Of a DNA stretch of 64,000 bases, positions 46,701 through 59,615 are shown piece after piece. Numbering within the stretch: position 1 is the stretch's first letter; every line of letters begins with the position of its first letter. The stretch is from Entomortierella parvispora (lineage: Eukaryota; Mortierellomycota; Mortierellomycetes; Mortierellales; Mortierellaceae). The stretch covers positions 2,046,001 through 2,110,000 of the forward strand of contig OY752147.1 in the NCBI GenBank assembly GCA_963573315.1. The letters run 5' to 3'. A model generated the notes under the pieces. It made no database searches, was not told the DNA's origin, and saw only the letters and a list, made by a program, of their open reading frames with translations. The position numbers and the translations under genes are program-made.

Positions 46701-49700
46701 TGGAATGTATAAGATGGACCAAAAGTGAACGCGTCTGATCGCAGATCAAGGCCGTATAATGATCCAATTGCACAAACAGCGCTTGAAGCAGCAGAGGCAA
46801 ATGTCGACGCAATTCAGCTCCAGCCTCCACCGCCAAATCCACCAACAAAACCGTCGCCAGTTGACCCCGTGAGAATGCCGGCCTCTTTTCCATGCCATTG
46901 ATCAAACTGTCCAGACTGGCCAGATAGAAACTGGACACAAACGGTGCTTGAATATGGTTCCGCTCCTGTTTGAGTTTCGGGACCATTGCCTTGGGTGAAA
47001 TCTCCTCGACCAAGATGTCGACCATCCGAGAGCATGCCGTCGTGCGTCCCAAAAACACAATTACCTTCTTGGCAGGATGCACAAATTCGGGGGTTCGTTT
47101 CTCAAGACCAAGATCCAGCAAAAACACAATGATAGGCCGAATGTTTGCAAAGTTGTCTCCAGCCACCAATTGAATCCACAAATTCTCGACCTCCTTGACG
47201 TGATCATCTCCGTACTTGACCGTTAGGTAGAACAAGTTCGTGAGAACCACAAAGGAGGTCATACTGAGCTCATCGTCCCGATCCACCACCAATTCCACAT
47301 TGCCCAGCCAAGGTGCGATGTAATACAACATCTCGCCCTGCCAAGCCGTGCGGACCAAATCAAACCGCATCATGGCCTCTGATAGCAGCGAGTAGGTCTG
47401 TTCCGGTCGGTCCTGAGCCAATCTTGCCGAAAGGACATACTGCGCCTGTCGGTAAATGGTCGGCAACTTGTTGACGATTCCAATTTCGTATTCGCCCGCG
47501 CAGGTTTCAGGAAAGTAACGAGCCTCAATCACTTTGAGCAACTTGATAGCCAAGGCTCGGATCTGGATGTTCGAGTCGCCACATTTGAACAACGCGAGAC
47601 TGAGCATTTGATGAACTTGACAAGGATAAGACTCGATCCTCAAGATGATATCCACCAGGGCTGTAAAATGTCCTTGAATAAACTTTTGAGACATATCGCC
47701 GGCATAACATTGATGAAGAGCATCCTCCAAGAGTTCGCTGCGATCCTGGTTGTGTATCAAGAGCGCCTCCAGTGCATTCCTACAGGATGAAATCAGGTTG
47801 CGGTTAGTAGAGGAAAATAAGAATCACCGTGACGGTTGTCAAGTGCACATTTGCTATTTACTGGGCAATAGAGTGCAGTCTTTCATCTGGGCTCCTGAAA
47901 ACACTTTCAATCCAGCGGAACACCTCGTCAACGTTGAAGCACGTTCTAGCCCTATCGGGCCTCGTGCTCGGTGTCGGGTTGTTGATCGGTCCTTGCTAGA
48001 GACGCGTTATAAAAAAACAAAGTATGGTCCTGAATTAATACACGAATGATATGATCATGCCATAGAGCAAAAAGGGAAGCCAAACTTACACAAAGAGATG
48101 CCATGGCTCTCAAGGCCGCCAGTTCCAGATCAAACTTTTCGGCCAGCTGGATCTCATTTGCCAAATCAAGACCAAACCAAAACGACTTGTGGTCTCCATC
48201 CCGGCTAAAGCTATTCGGGCCATGTCCACACCAATCCTCAAAGACCCGGAACAATGCCAGTCGAAGATCAAACGGCATGATAGTCTCCATGTTACCAACC
48301 TGAGAGATGGCATTGTGCAGGTGACAGACAAACCCACAAAACTGAGTCCTCAATTTTACAAACTCCCACTCGTGTTGAACCTCGGAATCCAAAAGGAAAA
48401 TCAAAGTCTCGCGTACGTAGCCCTTCAGACTCGACGTGATGTGTTCATCCTGCACCAATGCATTGTTCTGCAAGAGGGGCGCCGTCAGATCCAAGATGTG
48501 TGCAATCTCGGCCCGGAGTCGATCCAGCTTTTTGTTGCGCTTGCCCTGATAAGGGGGCTTGAGACTCGTGCTCTTGGACCGAAACTCGTCGTGGACCGAA
48601 TACAGATGCGGTTGAATATCCTCCAAAAGAGCCTTGTAAAGGTGAGCGTTGATCCTTCCCAGGGACGTCACCACGGACTCTTGAATCGAATAACGATCAC
48701 TGTACAAAAGGGGGAGAACCAACCGAAACAGATCGCGGGCACAGGTAATCTTTTCAGACGGTGCTGATTTCTTACGGCCATGTCCCGGAGCCGCAGGAGA
48801 CTGATGATCGTGTCGAACCATTGTCGAACAGACAAAAATGAGATATGTCCTCCATTGCTCCACCATCTCATCCGTCGCCACTTGGGTCGTCTTGATTGAA
48901 AATTTGGAGGCCAAGGTGCCGCCATTGAGTGCTAAATCCGTGGTGGTGATGACAGCAGGATAGAAAAGCATCAAGCGCCTGCTAATGGTGTCCAGACTTG
49001 AGTCGCAAAGTCCAGGAAAGTGGTGAAAGATCTTTGTCACCAACAAAGGAAAACAATGACGCCAGATCGCGACATCCACGCCATGCTCACTTCCTGCCAG
49101 AAGTGAAAAGACTTCTCCCGACCCCTTTTGGTGGTGAATCTGTAGTCGAATCAGCTCGTGCAAAGCAAGCGGGCAATCTTTGAGAGCGTTTCCGTATTCA
49201 TCCACTTGCAGAAGCTCTTGCACTGCATTCTGAAGTAAATGAAAGATCCTGGTGACCTCCAGACGAGGCCGAACAGACACGCTAGCAGGCATTCCCGCAT
49301 CTTTTGCTTCTCCAGAGCCACCATTCGACGCCTCTGGGCGATCAAAGGAAGCTGCAAGCTGAAGGATATTGATGGCGTATCGACGGATGACAGGTGAAGG
49401 GCTGCAGAGAAACAAGAGTCCATTCTCCTCGGTGGTGTGCAACTGAGACGCGATGCTCACTTGTGGTCCATAAGACGAAAACGAGCGGGATCCGTCCGTG
49501 GATGTAGCCGGACTGGAAAGCGCACCTGTGGATATTTGACCGATTTCATCCAATTTGGCATTGAAATCCTGAGGATTCTTGTCGCTCGTCTCTTGAATCC
49601 AAGCCTCCAGAATTTGAATATAGATTCCCAAAAGACCACGCTCCGCCGGCATCCCTGACCCTGCTACTGTTAATCCTGCCAACAGTTCAGAGAGTCGATC

Positions 49701-52700
49701 CTCTACAGTGCCGATAAAAGCCGAATATCCTGCAACAGCGACTTGAGCATTGCATTGCTTGGCAATACGGACCAATGCAGCGGCAGACGCCTTTCGAAGT
49801 TCTGGGTCCACATGTGCCGTATACCGCGAGAGCATTTCCACGAGCTTGAGTAAAGGAATTCCTGAGGGCATGCATCTGGGTAGACATGTCACCCATGCAG
49901 TCATCAGATCAAAGTACACCTGCTTGTCTTTGGAATAAGAGACTGCCAAGGTCGAGTATTGGTGGACCGTTGATGCTCCTCCATCACCTGTCGCCGTCGC
50001 CATGAGTGCTGCCGCCGAGAACATACTCCTGGCGGTCGTGTATTTCTCATCCAAAATCAAGGTGTGTCCATAATTCCGATCGCAGACAATGGCGATCTTT
50101 CCAAGGACAGCCGTCATCTGATCATAGGTGTCTCGCATTCCCGCTCGGTTGATGACACTGGGCTCTAACAAGTCGGAAGATGTCGTTGACTCGGTGGCAC
50201 ATGCAACAGGGTCGCCAGAGGTTGGGAATATGGGTTTGTTGTGTGCTTTATCCAGGTCTGCTAGAATGAGCATGAATGACCGTACAGCAATGGTCATCTT
50301 TTCAGGAGAGATCATGTCCATGGTCAAGTTTGTGAAAATCACGTTCGACAGCGACTCGAGATTCAACAGCAAGAAAATGATGGACCGAGTGGCGTAATCC
50401 GGATGTCGGGATCCAATGAAGTGAACGATCCGGACCAAATGGCCGAGCGATCCATCCAGGACTGTAGAAGACTTTCGACCAGAAGGAAAGAGCATCTTGA
50501 CGATTGTATCCAGTGCCCTGAATGTGCTTCCTGAGCTATCCGAGCACCGGAATAAAAAGACCCAGAGCAATTGGGACGCACAGTTGACGGCAATCAGTCG
50601 CATAGCCTTGTCCTTGAACTTTTCGCGGCAAGACTCAAAGACCGACATCCAATGTTTCAAGAAAAAGTCCTTTTTGCTGACACACAAGAGCATGGTAACG
50701 AGGGGAAAGGCCACTTGGACATGTCTAGGTTTGTATGTCATCTTGCGAGCCTTGGGGTATATAAGTTCCACGGTCTTGGACCAGTTGGGATGGTTGACTT
50801 CAGCCACTGCGACCTATGGAGGGACCGTTGTGACATGTTAGAGGCGCTTGCTGTGTTTAAGAAATAAAAATCTGTCAAAAATCAACCCCTGGACATTAGG
50901 CAACAAAAAAAGAGTCAAACCTTTGCCACTGGGGTAAGTAACTGAACAAATAGTTCAGCATAGGCGTGCTTGATCCGGATACCTCTAGCCATTTTGAAGA
51001 ATCCTGCACAACTCTGCAAGAAATCCGCCGTCTCTTCCAAGCAGTCCTCGGGATACAGCTGTTGGGCAAATTAAAGGAGTTAGTTCGGAACTGGATCATG
51101 ACTTAATCACCCCTTCCCCCATGCCCATGCCCCTACAAAGCTTGTGACATGAAAAAAAAAGACTTGCCTTCAGGTTCAAGTATCTCATTCCACGAATGAG
51201 CATCTCCATTCGCAGTTCTCTGTCCTTGTCTTTGACAGGAACTCCAGTCTTGTATTTCTCAAGTTCGGCGATAAATCGGTCACTGACGGTGGCAAAACGC
51301 ACATTCGAAAGAGATCCCATGAGTTCTACCAACGCGTTCATGTTGGCTGTGCGATTTGAAGAGCGTTGGATAAACTCACTGTAAAGATAACAAAAAAAAA
51401 AGGTCTCTCGTCAATCATTGCCAGCCCCTGTTCGACGTTCGGCGTTCTGTGTTGAAGACTTACGGGTCGACATTTTCCAACTGACTAAAGACTGTCTCTT
51501 CAAGTCGAAAACCAAGCTCATTAGGTAAAGAGTCCTTTTGGACCTGGCTCACAATCTCGATGAGAGATCGTGACATGATGAATAACGAAACCACCTGGAC
51601 AGAGGTGGCAAAAAAAGCGCGAGTCAGTAATCACTGTCGACAAGAGTATAAAAACAAACATTGAAGGAAAGGTTGGATGATATTCTTACAGATTTCCGCT
51701 CCTTGATGACAGCCTTTGGATCTCGATATTTGAAGTTGATGGACCAATCTCCACTGTGGGAAAGAAAAAGTAGAGGTTCAGCAAAAATAGGTGAAGTCGG
51801 TGAAGTGCTTTGTACAGAAGAAAAGAAGGGAAAAAAAAACAAAACGCACTGCCGCCGCACGAGCATGGTCCATGCCCAAAAAAGAAAAAAGAAATATCCT
51901 TACGAGGCTGATTTCACAGAGGGATCGTCAGAGGACTCGATCTTTCCTTTGCGCCAAAGCATGACGCAATCAATGACGGGCTTGGGCCGATGTCTAGCGA
52001 CCGATCCTAAGGATGCCAGCAGTTTGTCGAACTTTGGGTCCACACCTTGCTTCAACGGCGAAAGAATATCCGGCTCTGTATCTTGCTATGGAAAGACGCG
52101 CCAAATTGGGATCAAGAGCCGATCGCGAAAAAAGGTACTTTTGTCAGAAGAGACGATTCGGCATAATCTACCTAAAATCGATCTGCTAACTGTTGACGGT
52201 TGGTTGATCCTCCCTCGTTTCAGTCATGCCTTACCAGGGGAAGATGAACCATGGCGTTAAGCTTGGCCTCGGCCATTTTTACAAACTGCGTGAATAGCAT
52301 CTTGAGCGCAAACTCGGACGGCGTCTGAAGCTGATGGGGAAGAGGGGACGAATGCGGTTGAGGGGGGACTAAGGGCGGTGCCGGAGGGATAGGGGTATGT
52401 CCTGGCTGGGCAATGTCATGTTGGAGCTGGTATTGGTATATTGGTAAATGGTGCAGCAACCCTTGGCGATCGACGCTTTCCTGGCTCTGGCTGTGGCTAT
52501 GCGTGCTTCCTTGGACGCTCTGTGCCTGCTGTGTCGCGCTCTGTGAATTGTGCATGGAGCCGCTATCGTGTAGTGGCCCCGAAAACGGATCCGTTGCCAC
52601 CCCACCGTCTACGGATCCGATAACGGAGTAGGGCGACCTGGGCGTGTTGGTCCCGTCTCGGTGCTGGTCCACATGCGACATGAATGAGGACTGTTGCTGC

Positions 52701-53107
52701 TGTTGCTGTTGAAATCTCTGTTGTTGTGCTTGCATTGCATAAGACGACATTGGATGGTTAAAATAGTCCAGTGGTTGCTGTTGTTGTTGGAATTGGTGAG
52801 GCTGTAGTGGGGCAGGGGAAGAGGGAGCGGCATTGTGTTGATGCAGCTGGGGCTGTCCTTCAAATTGACCAAGAATGTGCAAGTCGGCGGGAACAGGTGT
52901 GGAGACCCTTGGGGTGGCAGGGAACTTCCAGTCGTTGAGGGCAGGGCGATGGCCAGCGCCGATAGCAGAAGGCCCAGGAGCAGGCCCAGCAGCAGCAGCA
53001 GCGGTTCGGACTCCACCATAGTGGTCGCGTGGTGGAACTCCTGTTGGGCCTCCACTTGCACTTGAGGCAGTGGTTGTCGCGTCGAGGTCTGTTCCGTTCT
53101 GAGCCAT
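43795..53107 (-). CDS. TAO3: Furry/Tao3/Mor2 cell-morphogenesis scaffold
   Basis: Exons: 53107-52235, 52085-51904, 51753-51690, 51594-51464, 51378-51168, 51058-50921, 50813-48090, 47995-47862 and 47779-43795. They close to 2813 residues (yeast Tao3 about 2380). The intron after exon 5 has a GC donor (AAG|GCAAGT). The first ~265 residues are Gln/Pro-rich; the conserved MOR2-PAG1 region starts at SEFALKMLFTQFVKMAEAKL. Signature segments include GSVARHRPKPVIDCVMLWRK and FNVDEVFRWIESVF. HEAT-like helices continue to roughly residue 2350. The C-terminal ~400 residues are Ser-rich with an acidic SSSDDDDDDDDSTDSDDED run and degenerate RPGS repeats. Family members scaffold the NDR kinase (RAM/MOR pathway) in polarised growth. 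Confidence 0.93.
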
Positions 53108-53169
53108 TGAAGCGAGCCGTTGTGGGGAGGAAGGATATACGAAAATGGCTCAGAGTTGCGTGGACAGCA

Positions 53170-53450
53170 GAGTCAGTAAAACAGAAAAGATTCGAGTGGT
53201 GCCGAGGACAGAAGAACAGAAGAACAGAAGGAAGGAGAGATGCAAAGAGAAAGAGAAAGAGAAAGAGTAAAAGAATAAAGAATAAAAAGAATGAATGAGA
53301 GCGGGCGGATGAATAAAGAGATAAAAAGAGATGAATCAGACAGAGCAGAGAAGGAGGTGCATGGGAAGAGAAGAGAAAAGAGAAGAGAAGAAGGGAAGAA
53401 GAAAAGAGCAGGGAAGGGAGGGAGGGAGAGAGAGATGGGAGGAATCAAGG
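53170..53450. repeat. Purine-rich (AGAA/GGAA) simple-sequence tract
   Basis: AGAACAGAAG, AAAGAGAAAG and GGGAGGGAGGG-type runs follow one another with few pyrimidines. Such tracts can adopt non-B DNA, which is an inference here. Confidence 0.6.
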
Positions 53451-54173
53451 GAGTGAATGAAGGGTACAAATGTAAAAAGAAGACCCAGAAAAGAGCGACC
53501 AGAGAGAAGAAACGCACGCACGCAGGGTGCTGGGTTGCAGTGTGCAGTGTGCAGTGTGCAATGGTAAACTATATACATTGTGTCCCAGTGAGTGCACACT
53601 GCACTCCCACAGGAGACAACTCAACACACACAGGGGGACAAGGTCGTCCACACTCACACTTTTCCGGAACCCCCTTCCTTCCATTGCAGGGTGTGGATCT
53701 CTCTTTCTCACTCTCTTTCTCGCTCTCTTTCTCTTTCTCTCGCTCAATTAAGGGTCTACCCTTCATCTTTCCTGTTCGCCTTGTGCAACCATGACAGATG
53801 TGGACGGAAACCGTATGTAAAATGAACTCCCTTTGCTGCTGCATCAGTATTCTCTGGTTGTATTGCCTGCCACCCGTGAGAAAATAGATCAGAGGCGCCT
53901 ACAGCATCCTTGCCTCGGATCGGTCGATCATCCTCGTCGCGTTTCCGATTTCGATTCAAATATCGTACTCTACATGACCTGTTACATTTCACTGCCAGAT
54001 CGGTGCTGTCTGCTTCGTTCTTGTCTTGTCTTGGCCCTCAGTCCATCCTCCATCGTGCCTTTTCGGCTCTTCTAACCAATTCTTTTTTTTCGGGTCAGCC
54101 ACTACCTCTTAAGTTCCTCCGAGTAGCCTGCTTAAGAGGAACTTGGCAGCCGTGGGAGAATGAACAGCTGTGC

Positions 54174-54180
54174 TATATAA
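54174..54180 (+). promoter_or_regulatory. Possible TATA element of the IDO gene
   Basis: TATATAA lies 440 bp before the ATG, upstream of the CT-rich leader. The distance implies a long leader, so the call is weak. Confidence 0.28.
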
Positions 54181-54506
54181 TGCTTGCCCCCATGTTCCCG
54201 CTTCTTGTTCTTGTTTGTTCTTCAATTTCCACTCCTCCTCTTCCTCTTCCTTCTCCTCCTCTTCCATCTCCACCACCTCTTTCTTTCCAGCCCGTCCACC
54301 AGCCTGTCATCTTCCACCTCCACTTTTCATCCGCCGCCACACCCTGATTTCGGTTTACCCCAGACTGCCAAAACCAAGCACGCGAACGTAAACCCCCGAC
54401 TGTGTCCACCTGTCCCGTTTTGCCGGCTTCCTTCCCTGTTGCCCCTCCTTCTCCTCGTTGGTCTCCGTCAAGAATTGCGAAACTCCGTCCACTCAAACGA
54501 GTCCGT

Positions 54507-54532
54507 CCTCTCTCTCTCTCTCTCTCTCTCCT
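54507..54532. repeat. (CT)n microsatellite in the IDO leader
   Basis: A run of about twelve CT units lies 90 bp before the IDO start codon. Confidence 0.8.
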
Positions 54533-54619
54533 CCCTTTCCCCGCTGTGCTCACCGCTTCCATCTTTGCTCGTTGCTTCTTCTTCCATTCCCCTCCGACTA
54601 AATCCCCATTCACATCATC

Positions 54620-57187
54620 ATGCACTCCACCGTCGACGAGTTGCCCCAGAGAGACCTCCCGGTCCTGTCCGACTATGACATCTCTCCAACGACAGGCTTC
54701 CTCCCGGTCGAGCCTCCACTCCAGATCTTGCCTGATCCCTACTTTGCTCCATGGGAGGAGACCTTTGAGCAGTTCAATGGACTGCTCCTCGCCTCGAGAC
54801 TCCGTCAGCGTGTGAATGAGGTAAGACCCTTTGTCGACCAAATGCACTTGCACATGCACAGACACAGACAGGACCACACAGACAGGCACACACAGAGAGG
54901 CACACACAGATAGGCACACTCTGACAGACAGACAGGAACAGGCACAGCGACAATGAACAAATGCAAAGAAGAAAAGACCAAAGGGCTAGACTACAAAGGG
55001 GGGAACACAAAGAAAGAGAGAGGTGCAGGGAGGCATTATCGCTCCTATTCATTTCCCCGGCAGTCGGCCTTTTGTGTGCCACCACCGACCACCCACCCAT
55101 GTCCATCGATCTCACACCTCCCAAAGAGCGCAGCCATGTTGCTCTGGAGCTTTGACCTTGTCCTCCAGCCTCATTTATTACTGGATGGATGGAGCAAACC
55201 ACAACCGACAGAGATCCCTCTTCCCGGCTATCGCCCGATCTTGACCGTTGCGGATGAACTCACATACTCACGTAAACCCCTTGCTTTTAGCTCCCTGTTC
55301 TCGATGCCGCTCTTTTGATTACAAAGGCTGAGCAGCGCCGTGGCTACCTCATCCTCTGCATGCTCTCCCATGCCTACGTATGGGGCAAGCATGAGCTTGC
55401 AGCAGAGGTAAACATTGCATTGTTTGATGATCATTTTCACTGGGTCGTGTATCTACAATCAGCGATCCTAACTGCTCCGCTCTTTCTCTCTGTTTGATCC
55501 AATTGCGATTAGTCCCTCCCTGCTTCGTTGGCCGTGCCCTGGCAAAAAGTAGCCGACATGCTCGAAATTCAGCCCGTGTTGACCCATGCTGCCGTTGTCA
55601 TGTGGAACTGGAGACTGTTGTACAAGGATGGCCCAAGAGATCTCAGGTATGATAAACACAACATGAAATGAATGAAAAAAAAATGGATTCGTCATGTTGT
55701 CCTGTTGTGTCCCACTTCCGATGCGCAACAATACTACTAATTGGCAAAAAAAAGAAAAGTTATCGGATCTCGGCTCATTCTCCGACCCACTGACCTGACC
55801 TTTTTCTGATTGTCGCCAATTGCTCCTCCTGGATAATCTAGCAATCTTGACACTTTGGCGACCTTGTCTGGATCGAGCGACGAGTCTTGGTTCTACCTGG
55901 TCACAACCGCCATTGAGGCTACGGGAGCGCCCGTGTTGATCAAGATCCTGCAGGCGATCCAATTCGCCCGTGAAGACGACTTGGTCGAATTGACATGCGA
56001 ACTCGAGGGCATCCGAGGCATCATTGAGGAATTGGTCACAGTATTGCGCCGTATGTTTGAAAAGTGCGATCCCTATGTCTTTTACTGGAAAGTTCGTCCC
56101 TATCTGGCCGGGTGGGAAAACATGGCCGAGGCCGGACTTCCTAATGGAGTCAGATACGAGGGCGTTGACGATGGAGAGTACAAAAAGTTGGCAGGAGGCA
56201 GTGCCGCCCAGAGTTCATTGATCCACGCGCTTGATGTTGCTTTTGGTGTGGAGCATTTCCCAACTGGTCATCGCCCCAACAAGCCAGCCGCCCATGGCGC
56301 GTCTCATGGAAGCACTGGAGTCGCCAATGGTTCCCATACTGAGGCAGCAACCACGACCCCCGCAACTCCCAAGGCAACTACGCATGCAACAGGACCAACC
56401 AACTTTATCAAAAAGATGCGCTTTTACATGCCAGGACCTCATCGCAACTTTTTGACTCATTTGACCGAGGTGGCCAACATTCGTCAATATGTCACGGCCA
56501 AGGCTGCGGACAAGGAAAGGTCCACCGAGATTGAAAAATTGATTGCAGTGTATGATGAGTGTGTTCACCAGATCAAGGTCTTCCGGGATGTCCATATTCA
56601 GATGGTGACTCTGTACATTGTGATGCAGGCGAACCGAGGACCGTCCATCTCGCACGGAGGATTCGCCTCTCCCGCCAAGCCTGCTGCTACGGAGACACAT
56701 GAAAAGAATGCCACCACTACTACGGCTGCTGCTGCTGCGCCGAGCGTACCTGCCACTGGAAACAACACTTCCGCCACGACAACCAACAAAGGATCGAGCA
56801 TTCTGTACCCACAAAAAGTCTTGTTTGGACAGCCCCACGGATTGGCCAAAAAGCAAGAAGAAGGAAATGATGTTGTTCGCGGCACCGGAGGCACTGACTT
56901 GATTCCCTTCCTTCGTCAATGTAAGTGCTTTCACTTTGGTCAATTGTCCGAGACGGGCTCGATCGATCGATCGATTGAGTTTTTTTTTTCCTCATTTTTT
57001 TTGTTGATCTTCTTTTCCCGAGGCAACCGTGAGAAAGCACGACATCTAACAAACTGCGCTTTTCATTTCCGGTCGATCCCTTTTCTTTGCTCTCTCTCCG
57101 ATAGCACGTGATGAGACGAACGAGACCAAGATCGTGGCCACTCCTTCGACGGCGACACCTTTCCGAAAGCCATCAACGAGTGCATAG
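54620..57187 (+). CDS. BNA2: Indoleamine 2,3-dioxygenase
   Basis: Exons are 54620-54820, 55291-55407, 55513-55646, 55842-56920 and 57105-57187, giving 537 residues. The enzyme opens the indole ring of tryptophan with O2 and heme, the first step of kynurenine/NAD+ synthesis. Family marks are the N-terminal YDISPTTGFLPVEPPLQILP, the helix GYLILCMLSHAYVWG, the VPWQKVADML segment and the distal-side helix near LLYKDGPRDLSNLDTL. MPGPHRNFLTHL follows later. The probable proximal heme histidine is in FRDVHIQMVTLYIVMQANRG, about residue 400. Insertions rich in Ala/Thr at ~305-325 and ~445-475 make it longer than usual. Intron 1 (470 nt) contains a CACAGA-type simple repeat. It is divergent from Furry. 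Confidence 0.93.
54840..54945. repeat. Degenerate CACAGA/GACAGG simple repeat inside IDO intron 1
   Basis: Imprecise ACACAGA and GACAGACAGG units follow one another just after the exon 1 donor. Confidence 0.7.
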
Positions 57188-57824
57188 ATGCAAATCACCT
57201 GTTTCTTTTCAGCCCCTCCGAACCCCCTTTCTGAGACTATTTAGCGCCTCCTCACAATACCATGTGCCCTACAACTTACAACTACTACCCTTCATCAGTC
57301 CTTTTATATAGATATCGTTTGAAAGACACCCTCCAGCAAAAAAACCCCCAACCCGCCAAAAAAAAACAAAGCATTACATAGGAGGCTGTAGTTTAATAAC
57401 ATCGAGTGTACACCAGTATATCCATATCCCGTTCTTGTTCATTTGAAGAGTGGAGAAGGGGGCGTGGTTCTCGTTTGCTTTGAGAGATTTCACGAAAACG
57501 CGATTCCTTGTTTCTAGGGGAATCTTGTGTTATGGTTATTTGCTTTTTCTCTTTTGTCCATGAGAAATAATCCCCCTTCCTCCCTTACCATGCGGACCAA
57601 ACTCTTTTTTAGTTTCAAAACCATGAAACCATGATATCCTTCTATTCTCATCCCACAAGGATAGTTTTCTACTATTTGCACACTTTTTTAGATTTTTTTT
57701 CTTTCTTTCTAAATGACAAGGAGAAGATAGAGTCTCCATCCCTCTTTTTCTCTTTTTCTCAGATTTCTAGTTTCTAGATCTAGATCAAAGAGGGTTCAAC
57801 GCCCCTCTCTTCCTGACTCGTCTT
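57188..57824. other. Convergent 3' region of IDO and HAD genes, no gene seen
   Basis: The region is T-rich with several homopolymer runs. It contains only the two transcript ends. Confidence 0.4.
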
Positions 57825-59615
57825 TTAATCGAATGCAGGAAGACCGAAAAACTCTGGATCAAACTTCTCCAAGGAATCCAGACGGAGTGTGGGACCGTCC
57901 AAGTGTGGGTAAAGACGTCCAATGTTCTCATCGGGAACCCACAAGACCTTCATGGACGCGTTCACGCCTGCTTTGACGCCAATGGGTGAATCCTCAAAGA
58001 CCAGACAGTTCTCGTTCTTGATCTCTGGGTGTCCAAAATGCTCTGCCAGACGATCCCGAGCCACGTAAAAGATGTCGGGGTTAGGCTTGCCATTCACAAT
58101 CGCGGGATCATCGCCACAGACAATCACATCAAAGAGTGTAAAGAGGTGTTGGTTGTTGGTCGCCTTCAATTCAAAGTTTCGGCGGTAGGAAGATGTGGCG
58201 ACCTAGAGATTTTGAGAAAAAAAAAAAGAAAAACAGAGTTTAAAACGATGATGTCAAGTATGACCTTCATTTTCCCCATGTCGATCCATGTTCCCGAGAG
58301 GACTTACTGCAATAGGAATATTCTTTGCCTTCAAGTGCTTGATCAGACGCTATTGAACCCAAAAAAAGAACGGGAAAGCCACAACAGTTGAGACGATGAA
58401 CATATTCATTTTGCCCGTCATCCTTTGCTCCGACTTTGAAACAACAGTCTTTTTTCTTACCAGGACACCGGGGAGAGGTACACAGTGAGGGAAACGCTCC
58501 AGTTGCAGCAAATGACGCTCGTGCAAGTATTCCTCTGGGGTCATGTCTGCGCCCGACTCCTTCACCAAGATCGCTGCAGACTGGGTAACACAATAAACTT
58601 TTTAGATCAGCTTGCATGACTCTTTTGTGTTTTCTTCGGACAGATCCTAACAGACTAAAACATGGAAACCCCGGAGGGAGGGGGTCCTTGCGGTTTGTTT
58701 CTCATTTACCTCTTTCTCACGGAGACCCATCAACTTGGCTTTGAGCTCAAAATCATATGTCTTTCCATAGCGGCCCAAAATCTCGGCTATTCAAGATTAA
58801 AAACAAAAAATAAGCGGAGGAGATTGTCAGTCATCTTTTTTTTTTTCCTCTCTGATTCTGTTCAATTGTTGGATGTATCCGTGGGTCCAGATAACGGCTC
58901 TCAGGCTCAAGGACTATCCACTGGATAACTCTATTGAACACGCCTCACGAGAAAGGGATCACTTTTTCTTTTCCCTTGGTGGCCCTGCCCGCTTTGTTTC
59001 GTCCTTTGTTTGCTTGTCAGTGTCTTTATCTTCCATTGATGATCTCTTCAAAAAATGGTGACTATCCATAGGTCCAAAATGAATCTACCGCTTGATGCTC
59101 AATTGATCAGACCAGACAAGAAAGGGCAGCGGACCGTTGGGGATGATAGGACAAGATGGGGTAGATCCTGATCGGACCTCCTCCAAGTCCAGACCAAAAG
59201 AGTCAAAAGTCCATCCAGTCCATCCAAGAGGAACGGAATGTAACGGAAAGAGCGACAATCATGAAGTATTGCAGGTAGACAGAAGAGTGCCAGAAAAGGA
59301 GAAAGAGAGAGAGAGAGAGAGAGAGAGAAGGAAGGAGAGAAAGAGAGAAAGAGATCCCTTCTCAACCGCAGTCAACCCACTCCACACAGACCCCAGCCGC
59401 ACACAACGTGTTTAGTCTAGCGTGCAGACAGAACAAGAGGAGACAGAGATACAGCGCTCAGTTGCACAGTGAACCAACAAATAGAGGTCCCTACCAGTGA
59501 TCTCGGTGTAAAGGGTCTCGGTGTTGATGAGGAGACCGTCCATGTCAAAGATGCAGTGGGTGATGTGATGCGGTGCAGAGACCGACTGGGTGGTGGTAGT
59601 AATGGTCATGGTCAT
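57825..59615 (-). CDS. HAD-superfamily phosphatase (pseudouridine-5'-phosphatase/HDHD1-like)
   Basis: Exons are 59615-59495, 58786-58710, 58580-58461, 58349-58308 and 58202-57825, giving 245 residues, a normal size for the family. The four HAD motifs are present: nucleophile CIFDMDGLLINTE (motif I), VATSS (motif II), the lysine in NGKPNPDIFYVA (motif III) and CLVFEDSPIGVKAG (motif IV). The cap sequence EILGRYGKTYDFELKAKLMG and the RHLLQLERFPHCVPLPG segment fit the HDHD1/GS1-like branch, which removes phosphate from pseudouridine-5'-phosphate or small sugar phosphates. The exact substrate is inferred. ATG 59615 was chosen because the catalytic motif follows within 25 residues. A second in-frame ATG is two codons later. 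Intron 1 (708 nt) is very long. Confidence 0.88.
59304..59330. repeat. (GA)n microsatellite in intron 1 of the HAD gene
   Basis: About thirteen GA units sit in the long first intron and read (TC)n on the transcribed sense strand. Confidence 0.8.

Larger units (their letters stand above)
53108..54619. promoter_or_regulatory. 1.5-kb divergent promoter between Furry and IDO genes
   Basis: The Furry side (53180-53450) is almost pure purine on the plus strand, so its mRNA leader would be CU-rich. The IDO side (54220-54610) is CT-rich on the plus strand. No gene is recognised; open frames here are low-complexity. Confidence 0.5.

Noticed and set aside
54160-54390. Candidate upstream exon (73-145 residue CT-rich frames) for IDO
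   Set aside because: These are translations of the pyrimidine tract; the IDO N-terminus is complete from 54620.
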